Origin: an uncultured Flavobacteriaceae bacterium
GTDB taxonomy: Bacteria; Bacteroidota; Bacteroidia; Flavobacteriales; Flavobacteriaceae
DNA: 64,000 nt
Assembly (NCBI GenBank): GCA_947500525.1
Contig: CANMSH010000008.1
Location: 62,001 to 126,000, forward strand
Direction of reading: 5' to 3'
Numbering within the stretch: position 1 is the stretch's first letter; each line of letters starts with the position of its first letter. A program made the translations under genes and the position numbers. Under the pieces are notes generated by a model that was not told the DNA's origin, searched no databases, and saw only the letters and a list, made by a program, of their open reading frames with translations. Shown one piece after another: positions 54,418 to 62,932 of the stretch.

Positions 54418-55581
54418 ATGAGTAAAATACTAATTATAGAAGACGAAGCAGCAATACGAAGAGTATTAAAAAAAATCATTTCTGAAGAAAGTGATACATA
54501 TCAAGTAGAAGAAGCAGAGGATGGTCTCGCTGGTATGGAACTTATTAAAAACAATGACTATGATTTGATATTATGTGATATCAAAATGCCCAAAATGGAT
54601 GGTGTTGAAGTCTTGGAAAAAACACAAAAGATAAAACCAGAAATACCGATGCTTATGATTTCTGGCCATGGCGATCTTGATACAGCTGTTAGTACCATGC
54701 GTATGGGAGCGTTTGATTATATTTCAAAACCACCAGATTTAAACAGACTTTTAAACGCGGTTCGAAATGCCTTAGACAAAAAGAGTTTGGTTGTAGAGAA
54801 CAAGCAATTAAAAAAGAAGGTTAGCAAGAACTATGAAATGATTGGTGAAAGTGATGCTATTTCTCATATTAAAGAGATTATTGAGAAGGTTGCCGCAACT
54901 GATGCAAGAGTGCTTATTACGGGACCAAATGGAACGGGTAAAGAATTGGTAGCACATTGGTTACATGAAAAAAGTGATCGATCGAAGGCACCTATGATTG
55001 AAGTGAATTGTGCAGCGATTCCGTCGGAGTTGATAGAGAGTGAATTGTTCGGTCATGTTAAGGGTTCGTTTACAGGAGCTAATAAAGATAGAGCAGGTAA
55101 GTTTGAAGCGGCTAATGGAGGTACTATTTTTTTAGATGAAATAGGAGACATGAGTCTTTCGGCGCAGGCAAAGGTATTAAGAGCATTGCAAGAAAGTAAA
55201 GTGAGTAGAGTAGGTAGTGATAAAGATATAAAAGTAAACGTTCGTGTAGTTGCTGCGACGAATAAGAACTTAAAAAAAGAAATTGCTGATGGTAATTTTA
55301 GAGAAGATTTATATCATAGATTGGCTGTAATTCCGATACAGGTACCAGCTTTAAACGATCGAAGAGATGATATCCCATTATTGATTAATTTCTTTGCTAA
55401 TAAGATTGCTGAAGAACAAGGAACGGTGGCGAAATCATTTTCAGAAAAAGCAATAAAGAAACTACAAGAATACGATTGGACTGGGAATATTCGTGAATTA
55501 CGAAATGTAGTGGAGCGCTTAATTATCTTAGGTGGTACTGAAGTGTCAGAAGATGACGTAAAACTATTTGCTAGTAAATAA
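54418..55581 (+). CDS. NtrC-like response regulator lacking a DNA-binding domain
   Basis: A 387-residue protein: receiver domain (Asp54 in CDIKMPKMDG, Lys104) and sigma-54-type AAA+ domain (Walker A GPNGTGKE at 169-176, Walker B TIFLDEIGDM). The sigma-54 contact loop reads GSFTGA (216-221) instead of GAFTGA. The protein stops right after the AAA+ lid (NIRELRNVVERLIIL) and lacks the Fis-type helix-turn-helix. It may act from solution or on another target. No paired kinase is adjacent; a terminator follows. Confidence 0.9.
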   Translation: MSKILIIEDEAAIRRVLKKIISEESDTYQVEEAEDGLAGMELIKNNDYDLILCDIKMPKMDGVEVLEKTQKIKPEIPMLMISGHGDLDTAVSTMRMGAFDYISKPPDLNRLLNAVRNALDKKSLVVENKQLKKKVSKNYEMIGESDAISHIKEIIEKVAATDARVLITGPNGTGKELVAHWLHEKSDRSKAPMIEVNCAAIPSELIESELFGHVKGSFTGANKDRAGKFEAANGGTIFLDEIGDMSLSAQAKVLRALQESKVSRVGSDKDIKVNVRVVAATNKNLKKEIADGNFREDLYHRLAVIPIQVPALNDRRDDIPLLINFFANKIAEEQGTVAKSFSEKAIKKLQEYDWTGNIRELRNVVERLIILGGTEVSEDDVKLFASK

Positions 55582-55640
55582 TCTTTCTTAGATTAAAATT
55601 CAGTTGGTTCTTCAAATTGTGAATTTTAGGACTATTATGA

Positions 55641-55676
55641 GAAAAGCCCAAACATCTGTATGTTTGGGCTTTTCTT
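55641..55676. terminator. Bidirectional terminator
   Basis: A perfect 15-base stem (GAAAAGCCCAAACAT, loop CTGT, ATGTTTGGGCTTTTC) with A/T-rich flanks, between the convergent NtrC-like and DUF4097 genes. Confidence 0.95.
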
Positions 55677-55683
55677 ATGGTTT

Positions 55684-56487
55684 CTATTTAGCTCTTACAA
55701 TTATATCTCCATTAAAGCTTTTCATCATGATTTCTGGACCACCACCATTAATTTTGCCGTACACCCATTGCTCTACTTTTACACGATAAGTTCTTGATCG
55801 AGTATCCGTTTCTACTTTAGGACTTTTCTTTTCCAAAACCATATCGAAATCAGTGTAGACCTCACCATTATCTGATTTAGCTTTTACAGTCGCTTTTGCG
55901 TTTTTTGGTAAGGTAATGTCAATGTCATCATTAAAACTACTTAGTGCCATATTTGTATTAGCAGTAATTTTATTAAAACTTATTTTTAATTTACCATTTG
56001 TGGTGTTGGCATTTACGGTACCACTAATATTTGTCATTGTAATTTCTCCGTTTACATTTTTAATTTCAAAATCTCCATTCACATTTTCAACAGTAATATC
56101 GCCATCATTTACGGCACTTAAATACAATGAAAATTTACGTGGCACTCGTATCGTTAGATTTATGCTTCTCCTGTAAGAATCCGTACCCACAATAACCTTG
56201 TTGTCACGCTCTTCAGCACTTACATCTAGTGTTCCCGAAGAAATCCGTGTAAGTCCGTTTTTCTTATTACGAGTCACTTTTCGTTGTTTCATCTGAGCAT
56301 CAATAATCACTTCTTTACCATCATAACCAACAACATTTATAGATCCATAAATCAATTTTACTTTTAACTGTCCAGCTTTATTAGGGTTGCTTAATGGAAC
56401 TACAAGTCGCTCTTTTGAATCTTGTTGAGCATTAGAAATGTAAGTCCCAATTATAAAAAAGGCCAATATGTATATAATTTTTTTCAT
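55684..56487 (-). CDS. DUF4097-type exported beta protein
   Basis: A 267-residue exported protein: signal peptide 1-20 (YILAFFIIGTYISNAQQ), then a right-handed beta-helix-like repeat of short strands (NDGDITVENVNGDFEIKNVN and onward, FNDDIDITLPKNAKATVKAK). This is the DUF4097 adhesin-like fold, common in Bacteroidota next to ECF sigma genes. Function is unknown. It is the last gene of the sigma operon; a 40-base gap with a duplicated 16-base unit separates it from its paralogue. Confidence 0.85.
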   Translation of the reverse strand: MKKIIYILAFFIIGTYISNAQQDSKERLVVPLSNPNKAGQLKVKLIYGSINVVGYDGKEVIIDAQMKQRKVTRNKKNGLTRISSGTLDVSAEERDNKVIVGTDSYRRSINLTIRVPRKFSLYLSAVNDGDITVENVNGDFEIKNVNGEITMTNISGTVNANTTNGKLKISFNKITANTNMALSSFNDDIDITLPKNAKATVKAKSDNGEVYTDFDMVLEKKSPKVETDTRSRTYRVKVEQWVYGKINGGGPEIMMKSFNGDIIVRAK

Positions 56488-56488
56488 G

Positions 56489-56531
56489 TTTTTATTCTTT
56501 TAAATTTTTATTCTTTTAAATTTTTATTTAT
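56489..56531. repeat. Tandem 16-base repeat between DUF4097 genes
   Basis: TTTTTATTCTTTTAAA occurs twice in succession (56489-56504, 56505-56520) and a third partial unit follows. It lies directly before the start of the downstream DUF4097 gene on the minus strand, so it forms that gene's leader. It may tune translation or be subject to slippage. Confidence 0.7.
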
Positions 56532-57442
56532 ATTTTCTTTATCGAAACGTCTCCGTTTAGTGTCTTGAAATCTAATTGGGTACCACCAGTTCCAATTCTT
56601 ACTATAGGTTTAGAACTATAACTATATTTAACGCCTCTCTTTTTACTTGCCATATTCTTTTTTCTACTAGAAATATAATCGCTAATTGTAAAATCGGTAT
56701 ACAGTTCTCCATGCATACTTTTAAAAGAAACATCGGCAGCCAAGTTTTTTTGATAATTAATTGTAATATCTCCATTAATGGTACTATACGACGATTTTTT
56801 AACTGGATTCTGCGCATAATTTATATCAATCTTCCCATTGATTGTGTGCGCTTCAGTTGCTCCAGCTACATTTTTTAGACGAATAGAACCATTGATATTT
56901 CCCACCTTTATAATTGGAGCTTGTACATTATTTACATTTACATCTCCATGGTTTATCGTGCTTACATCAATACTTAGATTCTTCGGAACTTTAATCGTGT
57001 ATGATAATTCAAATTCATAAGGAACTTTATTACCATGTCTTCCCATGTTCACATTCATACCATGATACGTTTCGTCAAAGCAAATATAAGGAGCATCAGG
57101 ACGGACAATGATTTCGTGTTCTTTTTCGATAATTTTTACCTTAAACTCTTGCTTTCCCTTTTCCAAATTTGCTTGAGAACTGGCAGAAATAGTTTTTTTA
57201 ATTTCAATTTGAATAGTGGTTCCATTATAAGATGAGACATCTATCGGGCCGTTAATATTTTTAACTATTACAATGTTCTCAGCCGAAGTATTCTTGAAAG
57301 AAATTTGTTTATTAATAGTTTCAACTGATTTTTGTGCGTACAACTGACCGACACATAAAATGATTGCTAAAACTACATAAGACATACATTTTACGATTTC
57401 AGTTTTTGCCTTATCACAATTCTGATTATTTAAAAAATCCAT
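56528..57442 (-). CDS. DUF4097-type exported beta protein
   Basis: A 304-residue relative of the protein at 55684-56487. After a short N-terminal extension it has a signal-type helix (about 17-36, MSYVVLAIILCVGQLYAQ). Repeating beta strands follow: VNNVQAPIIKVGNINGSIRL, INGKIDINYAQ, INGDITINY and GGTQLDFKTLNGDVSI. The C-terminal LNGDVSIKKI matches the LNGDIIVRAK-type ending of its neighbour (SFNGDIIVRAK), which supports common descent. The frame may start at the internal Met20 rather than Met1. Confidence 0.83.
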   Translation of the reverse strand: MDFLNNQNCDKAKTEIVKCMSYVVLAIILCVGQLYAQKSVETINKQISFKNTSAENIVIVKNINGPIDVSSYNGTTIQIEIKKTISASSQANLEKGKQEFKVKIIEKEHEIIVRPDAPYICFDETYHGMNVNMGRHGNKVPYEFELSYTIKVPKNLSIDVSTINHGDVNVNNVQAPIIKVGNINGSIRLKNVAGATEAHTINGKIDINYAQNPVKKSSYSTINGDITINYQKNLAADVSFKSMHGELYTDFTISDYISSRKKNMASKKRGVKYSYSSKPIVRIGTGGTQLDFKTLNGDVSIKKI

Positions 57443-57451
57443 TGCTATATT

Positions 57452-58258
57452 TTAAGTTAATGATTTAACAGATTTTTCAAGTTCTTCACGTACAGAACTA
57501 TTTAAATCTTCTTTTTCTAACAACTTATGAAGTTCTTTACGAGCTCCTTTCTCTTGTAAAGCGACCATTGCTTTTGCAATAGTTACTTGTACGATTGGCG
57601 AATCTTGATATCTTATTGATTTGATTAAACCTTCTCTAACAAAAGGTTCATCAGCAAATAATAATAATGATTCAATGGCCGCCAATCGTACATTCACATT
57701 TTCATCATTATTTAAAGTTTTTAATAATGCTTGAACTAGTTTTTCATTCACTTTTTCAAGTTTATTTGTTTCATTAAACGCTTGCATTCGTTTACTTGCT
57801 GCTGGCTGTTCGAGTAAAGTTAGTACCAATGATTCCCTCACTTCTTGCGTTTCGAGTTGAACCATTTGAGAATTTATGGTATTGTCTTCACTAGAACTTA
57901 ATGCATAGCCCAATCCCAATCCAACAATAAGCATCGCCAATCTATACATCCACTGTTTATTGATTGAACTGAAAAACGCGATCACGGGATCAAAAAAAGA
58001 GTTTAAAGAAAATGAACTTTTTGGCGATACATTTTTAATATTCTTATGTAACATTGCATAGAATTGATCATCCATTTTTTTACTCGGTTCAGGTGTTTCG
58101 AGCATACCAAATAAATCCCATGAACTAGAAAGTTCATCAAGCTCTTTTTGATACGAAGGGTGTTCACTTAAGAATTTTTCAAATGCTAGTCTCTCCTCTG
58201 ATGATAAAGTATCAGATAAATAATCTATCATTAATTCTTTAACTTTATTAATATCCAT
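57452..58258 (-). CDS. Putative anti-sigma factor with HEAT repeats
   Basis: A 268-residue membrane protein overlapping the sigma gene by 11 bases. The N-terminal ~90 residues look like an anti-sigma domain (IDYLSDTLSSEERLAFEKFL, YQKELDELSSSWDLF), but the usual zinc-binding His/Cys motif is absent. One membrane helix lies near 103-122 (LAMLIVGLGLGYALSS). The C-terminal part (about 170-268) is made of HEAT-like repeats (NENVNVRLAAIESLLLFADE, SPIVQVTIAKAMVALQEKGA) and should face the periplasm. I infer control of the adjacent ECF sigma factor. Confidence 0.8.
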   Translation of the reverse strand: MDINKVKELMIDYLSDTLSSEERLAFEKFLSEHPSYQKELDELSSSWDLFGMLETPEPSKKMDDQFYAMLHKNIKNVSPKSSFSLNSFFDPVIAFFSSINKQWMYRLAMLIVGLGLGYALSSSEDNTINSQMVQLETQEVRESLVLTLLEQPAASKRMQAFNETNKLEKVNEKLVQALLKTLNNDENVNVRLAAIESLLLFADEPFVREGLIKSIRYQDSPIVQVTIAKAMVALQEKGARKELHKLLEKEDLNSSVREELEKSVKSLT

Positions 58259-58814
58259 GATGTGTGTTTTCTAGTTTAAAATAAATTTCTTTTAATTCTT
58301 TCAATGTCCTATGAATTTTGACTCGAACAGCGCCCTCGCTAATACCCGTTACTTCGGCAATTTCTTGATATTTCATATCTTGATATCTACTCAGTATTAA
58401 CAATTCTCTCTTTTCAGGAGGCAATGCTTTTAAAGCCATTTTTAACTGTTGTTGTTGCTCATTATCATCTAACTTGACTTCAATGGAATCTTCGTCAACC
58501 AACTTATAACTGACACTATCAACACCAACATTTTTCGATTCTTTTTTATTTTTTCTATATTGGTCATAATACATATTTCGCGCTAAATGATACATCCAAG
58601 TAGAAAATTTTCCACTACCCGTAAAGGTGTGCTTGTATTTCAAAATTCGAACAAATACATTTTGGACTAAATCTTCACTGGCCTCTAGATCGTGATTCAT
58701 TTTAAAGAAAAATCCTAATAGCATTTTTTTGTATCGTTCATACAACAAACCGAGCTTGTCTACTTCACCAGACTTCACTTTAAGCATTAATGCATTATCG
58801 GATAAACTGTTCAA
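58248..58814 (-). CDS. ECF-type RNA polymerase sigma factor
   Basis: A 188-residue sigma-70 family protein. Region 2 is visible as NVFVRILKYKHTF and FSTWMYHLARNMYYDQYRK; region 4 as LPPEKRELLILSRYQDMKYQ then EIAEVTGISEGAVRVKIHRT. It heads a minus-strand operon with the HEAT anti-sigma and two DUF4097 genes. It likely directs its own operon and envelope genes. The 58815-59072 gap upstream holds no gene that I can see. Confidence 0.93.
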   Translation of the reverse strand: MNSLSDNALMLKVKSGEVDKLGLLYERYKKMLLGFFFKMNHDLEASEDLVQNVFVRILKYKHTFTGSGKFSTWMYHLARNMYYDQYRKNKKESKNVGVDSVSYKLVDEDSIEVKLDDNEQQQQLKMALKALPPEKRELLILSRYQDMKYQEIAEVTGISEGAVRVKIHRTLKELKEIYFKLENTHHGY

Positions 58815-59072
58815 AATTTGGTTGTTGAATTATTAGTTACAAAAAGGGTAACTCAGACCCAATAAAAATGTTACAGAAATTGAAAAATATTTTTATGTAA
58901 GATACAAAATGGTTAGAAATGATGATGTTTTTTGCTAACTACTTCTTTTATAATAAGGAAGTTACTTGCAAAATTAAACAATCGAATTTCGATAGTTGAA
59001 CTTTAAAAGTATATTGTATTTCACATTTTAATTCTATCAATTATGGAAGCAAAATCCAAAACGTGATATCCT

Positions 59073-60500
59073 TTATTTATTCTTTAATTGCTCAATAGCA
59101 TTTAAAATCTGTTTTTTATCCGCATCAAGATTGTCAGCAACACTTCGAAAAAACGTTTGCCTGTCTTCAGGATAAGCGATCTGATAATCAACTGGAACTC
59201 CAATGTTTTCGTAAAAAGACCCGTTATTATCTGAGTAAATCTCATTAGAAATAGAGAATGTCCAACCATTAGGTAGTTTTTTTTCTAAAGCAGTCGAAAG
59301 AGCTCCTTGAGTGGGCATACCAATTCTTTTTATATGAGGAAGAGACATGGTACCAATTGAAAAAGCTTCGGAAGCGCTGCCAGTTTGTTGTGAAGTAATT
59401 ACAAATACTGGGTTGGTATAGGCCTTATCAGAAGCGCTGAGATAAATGGGAGCGTTTGGAGAAAAACCATCCTTATATTTTAGTTTTGACGAGGCAATTT
59501 GTCTCGTTTTTTCATTGAATCGTTTTAAAATTTCAAAACTTACAGCATCTTGACCACCACCATTAAATCGAAGATCAATAATGATAGAGGTAGTATTCTT
59601 TAGATCATTCATTACCATATTCATTATTTTATTTACACCTGCAACTTCAGATTCTATATACGTACCTTCGTTAATTTCATGAAAAGTTTTTATATAAGCA
59701 TCAACATACCCCAACTCTTTAACCAAAGATTCTGATAGATCTAAGTCTGCATACAACCACATAGATTTCACTTGAATAAACCCAATATTGTTCTCCATTT
59801 CCCCCCAGTTAATTAGCCATGAATCTTTTGTCATGTTTTCTACCATGTGATTTTCGGCAACCATATGGGCAATTTGAAAATCACCATATTCTTGAAGCTG
59901 TTTATTTGAAGGGTTTTGTACTTCATTCTTATCTAATTCATCTACAAGAGCTTGCACTTCTGTGGAAGCTTCAAGAAAGGCATGATTGTCATTGATTATT
60001 TCTAAAGTTTCTTCTAGAGTTTTATATAAATTTAAATCAGTGGGATTGCTTTTTAATTTTTGCTTTTGTTCCTGATAGATTTCTTGAAGATTTATATCGT
60101 TAAGATCGTCAAAGATATAGTGATCTTCAAGGGTTTTTGAGAATACTTCAAAATTGTAAAGCACATCTTTTTTCTTTTGTTCTGTAATTATTTGATTACA
60201 AAGTGATGGAAGTGTATCCGTTTTAGTGAATTTATAGCTTATTACTCCTTTTGTTAATGATAAAGTATCACTTTTAAGACTAAGATTTTTTAGAATCTCG
60301 TTTAATGGAGCTTGTCTTTTCGGTAAACAAGAGATAGTAGTGATGTCAAAAAGCGAATATTGAGTGCTATCCTGAATTTGGAGGATCCATCCAGATCCAA
60401 GAGATTCCCATGTTCCGTTAATTGAAGTCACTTTTGATGATTTTTTTTGACACGAAACGGCTAAAACAATTAAGATAAAATAAATAACTTTAAACTTCAT
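59073..60500 (-). CDS. S41 family peptidase, lipoprotein
   Basis: A 475-residue exported protease. Lipobox LAVSCQKKS (13-21), so probably lipid-anchored. The N-terminal ~100 residues are a small beta domain, followed by a helical region and the tail-specific protease domain (IIDLRFNGGGQDAVSFEIL, TSQQTGSASEAFSIG with the catalytic Ser near 375, then KRIGMPTQGALS). Substrates are unknown. It stands alone; its start is 156 bases from ppk2, which is divergent. Confidence 0.88.
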   Translation of the reverse strand: MKFKVIYFILIVLAVSCQKKSSKVTSINGTWESLGSGWILQIQDSTQYSLFDITTISCLPKRQAPLNEILKNLSLKSDTLSLTKGVISYKFTKTDTLPSLCNQIITEQKKKDVLYNFEVFSKTLEDHYIFDDLNDINLQEIYQEQKQKLKSNPTDLNLYKTLEETLEIINDNHAFLEASTEVQALVDELDKNEVQNPSNKQLQEYGDFQIAHMVAENHMVENMTKDSWLINWGEMENNIGFIQVKSMWLYADLDLSESLVKELGYVDAYIKTFHEINEGTYIESEVAGVNKIMNMVMNDLKNTTSIIIDLRFNGGGQDAVSFEILKRFNEKTRQIASSKLKYKDGFSPNAPIYLSASDKAYTNPVFVITSQQTGSASEAFSIGTMSLPHIKRIGMPTQGALSTALEKKLPNGWTFSISNEIYSDNNGSFYENIGVPVDYQIAYPEDRQTFFRSVADNLDADKKQILNAIEQLKNK

Positions 60501-60606
60501 ACTACTATTTTAACTAAAGAGTTCAATTATTTTAAATTGTTACAATTATAGTTTTATCGTTCACATATATTCATGAAAATAGATGAAATTATTGATATAG
60601 TAAGCG

Positions 60607-60636
60607 TTGAAACCTATTGTATTATTTCTATCTTTA
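60607..60636 (+). promoter_or_regulatory. Candidate promoter of the ppk2 operon
   Basis: TTG at 60607-60609, 19 bases, TATCTTTA at 60629-60636, one base off TAnnTTTG. The distance to the ATG at 60657 is 20 bases. Confidence 0.45.
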
Positions 60637-60656
60637 ACCCATAATCTATTCTAACT

Positions 60657-61517
60657 ATGAGTTCTGAAAATCACAAAGTTTCTAAAAAAATTACGCTTAG
60701 CGAGGTGACGACGAAAGTCGTGGATGCTTCTGCGAAGAAAAAGCTAAAAAAGGTAAGAAAGCAAATTAGTGAACTACAAGATACTATGTATGCCCACGGT
60801 AAGTATAGTATGTTAGTTTGTTTACAAGGTATGGATACAGCAGGTAAAGATAGCTTGATTCGTGAAGTATTTAAGGATGTGAATGCAAGAGGTGTTGAAG
60901 TACATAGTTTTAAAGTACCAACCGACAAAGAGTTGAAGCATGATTTTTTATGGAGACATTATATAGCCTTACCTGAACGAGGAAAAATAGGAGTGTTTAA
61001 CCGTACACATTATGAAAATGTACTAGTGACGAGAGTGCATCCGGGCTACATTATGGGTGAAAACATTCCGGCAATAAAAGGCGTCGATCATTTAAACGAT
61101 GCGTTCTATCATAAGCGTATGGAACATATTAATAATTTTGAAAGTCATATTGCTGCAAATGGCACTATCATTTTGAAGTTCTTTTTACATTTATCTAAAG
61201 AAGAGCAAGCCAAAAGGTTGTTAAGAAGAATCAATTTGCGAGAGAAGAATTGGAAATTCTCTAGTGGTGATTTAAAAGAAAGAAAACTATGGGATAAATA
61301 CCAAGTTTGTTACGAAGATGTATTAAACAGAACGTCTACAGAAAAAGCTCCTTGGTATATCGTTCCAGCAGATGATAAACCTACCGCTCGCTTAATAGTA
61401 GCATCTACAATATTAGAAACACTGCAACAATATAAAGATATTAAAGAACCAGAGTTAGATGAGGAAACTAAGTCAAGATTAACAGAATTCAAATCACAAT
61501 TAGAAAACGAACAATGA
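60657..61517 (+). CDS. ppk2: Polyphosphate kinase 2 family protein
   Basis: A 286-residue nucleotide polyphosphate kinase that moves phosphate between polyphosphate and a nucleotide. Seen: Walker A GMDTAGKDS (58-66), the family block FNRTHYENVLVTRVHPG and lid residues in EEQAKRLLRRINLREKNWKFS. The type (AMP, ADP or both as acceptor) cannot be fixed from sequence by eye. Its stop overlaps the start of the next gene by 4 bases, tying it to an exported peptidase. Confidence 0.93.
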   Translation: MSSENHKVSKKITLSEVTTKVVDASAKKKLKKVRKQISELQDTMYAHGKYSMLVCLQGMDTAGKDSLIREVFKDVNARGVEVHSFKVPTDKELKHDFLWRHYIALPERGKIGVFNRTHYENVLVTRVHPGYIMGENIPAIKGVDHLNDAFYHKRMEHINNFESHIAANGTIILKFFLHLSKEEQAKRLLRRINLREKNWKFSSGDLKERKLWDKYQVCYEDVLNRTSTEKAPWYIVPADDKPTARLIVASTILETLQQYKDIKEPELDEETKSRLTEFKSQLENEQ

Positions 61518-62923
61518 TGAATAGAGTATTGTCAATTAGTATATATATTATAATCTTTCAATTGTTGAGTTGCGGCGAAGTTGTGTCTCAACAAGTGAGT
61601 GATGTGAAGGATTCAATTCAAGTAAAAAAAATCTACACTGAAGCTTTAACAAAAGGACAGAGTTATGCGTGGTTAGATTATTTATCGAATAGAATAGGGC
61701 CCAGATTGGCAGGGTCCGAAGGAGATAAAAAGGCAGTTGCATGGGGAAAAAAAGAGTTAGAGAAGTTAGGTTTAGATAAAGTTTGGTTGCAACCTGTTAC
61801 AGTTCCGCATTGGGAGCGAGGAGAAAAGGAAATTGCTCGTATAGAAACACAGTTTGGTAATTTTGATTTAGCCATTTGCGCCTTAGGAGGTTCAATTGCG
61901 ACTCCAGAAACTGGAATCACTGCAGAAGTCATTGAGGTGCAAAGCCTTAAAGAAGTAGAAGATCTAGGTGACAAAGTTAAAGGAAAAATTGTTTTTTATA
62001 ATAGACCCATGCCGGCAGATAAAATTGAAACATTTAAAGCATACGGCGCAACTGTAGATCAAAGGTATAGTGGTGCAAGAATTGCTGGAAAATATGGTGC
62101 AGTTGGTGCCATAGTGCGTTCTATGAATTTGTCTATAGATAATTATCCGCATACGGGAACCATGAGTTATGGTGAAAACCCTGATCATATGAAGATTCCA
62201 ACTGCAGCAATTAGTACGAATGGTGCTGAAACTTTAAGTAAATTTTTACAGCAAAAAGATAAAATTAAAACGAAATTATATTTTAAGCAAAGTTGTAAAA
62301 CCTTACCCAATGCACAATCTTATAATGTAATTGGAGAAATAAAGGGTAGTGAATTCCCCAATGAGATTATGGTTGTTGGAGGGCATCTAGATTCTTGGGA
62401 TTTGGGTGACGGTTCGCATGATGATGGTGCCGGGATTGTGCAATCTATGGAAGTATTACGTTTGTTCAAAGAGCTAAATATTAAGCCGAAAAGAACATTG
62501 AGAGTCGTGTTGTTTGCGAATGAAGAAAATGGTCTTGCCGGAGGAAAAGAATATGCTCGATTGGCTAAGGAAAATAAGGAAAATCATATTGTAGCTCTAG
62601 AATCTGATTCTGGAGGATTTACACCAAGAGGGTTTGGTTTTACATGTAATGATGAAAATTTTAAACAAGTAGAAGGATGGAAATCTTTATTTGAACCCTA
62701 CAACTTACATATTTTCGCTAGAGGCGGAGGAGGGGCAGACATAGGTCCGTTAAAAAAGGATGATAATGTTATTTTAGGATTACGTCCCGATTCTCAACGT
62801 TATTTCGATTATCATCACACGGCTATTGATACTTTTGATAAAATTAATAAAAGAGAGTTAGAACTAGGAGCAGCAAGTATGGCATCAATTATTTATTTGT
62901 TTGATACTTACGGGATCAAATAA
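61514..62923 (+). CDS. M28 family metallopeptidase, exported (carboxypeptidase Q-like)
   Basis: A 469-residue exported zinc peptidase. The N-terminus is a signal sequence with lipobox-like LLSCGEV. A PA-like insert near 140-240 carries GKIVFYNRP and PTAAIS. The M28 core shows HLDSWDLGDGSHDDGAG (about 290-306), ANEENGLAGGKEY (about 335-347), ESDSGGF and HHTAIDTFDKIN with the last zinc His (about 433). It probably removes amino acids from peptides. It sits in an operon with ppk2 and a metallophosphatase. Confidence 0.93.
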   Translation: MMNRVLSISIYIIIFQLLSCGEVVSQQVSDVKDSIQVKKIYTEALTKGQSYAWLDYLSNRIGPRLAGSEGDKKAVAWGKKELEKLGLDKVWLQPVTVPHWERGEKEIARIETQFGNFDLAICALGGSIATPETGITAEVIEVQSLKEVEDLGDKVKGKIVFYNRPMPADKIETFKAYGATVDQRYSGARIAGKYGAVGAIVRSMNLSIDNYPHTGTMSYGENPDHMKIPTAAISTNGAETLSKFLQQKDKIKTKLYFKQSCKTLPNAQSYNVIGEIKGSEFPNEIMVVGGHLDSWDLGDGSHDDGAGIVQSMEVLRLFKELNIKPKRTLRVVLFANEENGLAGGKEYARLAKENKENHIVALESDSGGFTPRGFGFTCNDENFKQVEGWKSLFEPYNLHIFARGGGGADIGPLKKDDNVILGLRPDSQRYFDYHHTAIDTFDKINKRELELGAASMASIIYLFDTYGIK

Positions 62924-62932
62924 TTTACTTTA

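Noticed and set aside
55604..55789. 61-codon plus-strand frame after the NtrC-like gene as a missing HTH domain
   Set aside because: It crosses the perfect terminator and the end of the DUF4097 gene and has no helix-turn-helix pattern.
58815..59072. Hairpin TAACTACTTC/GAAGTTA near 58940-58965 as a terminator for the S41 gene
   Set aside because: The stem is imperfect and no T tract follows on the minus strand.
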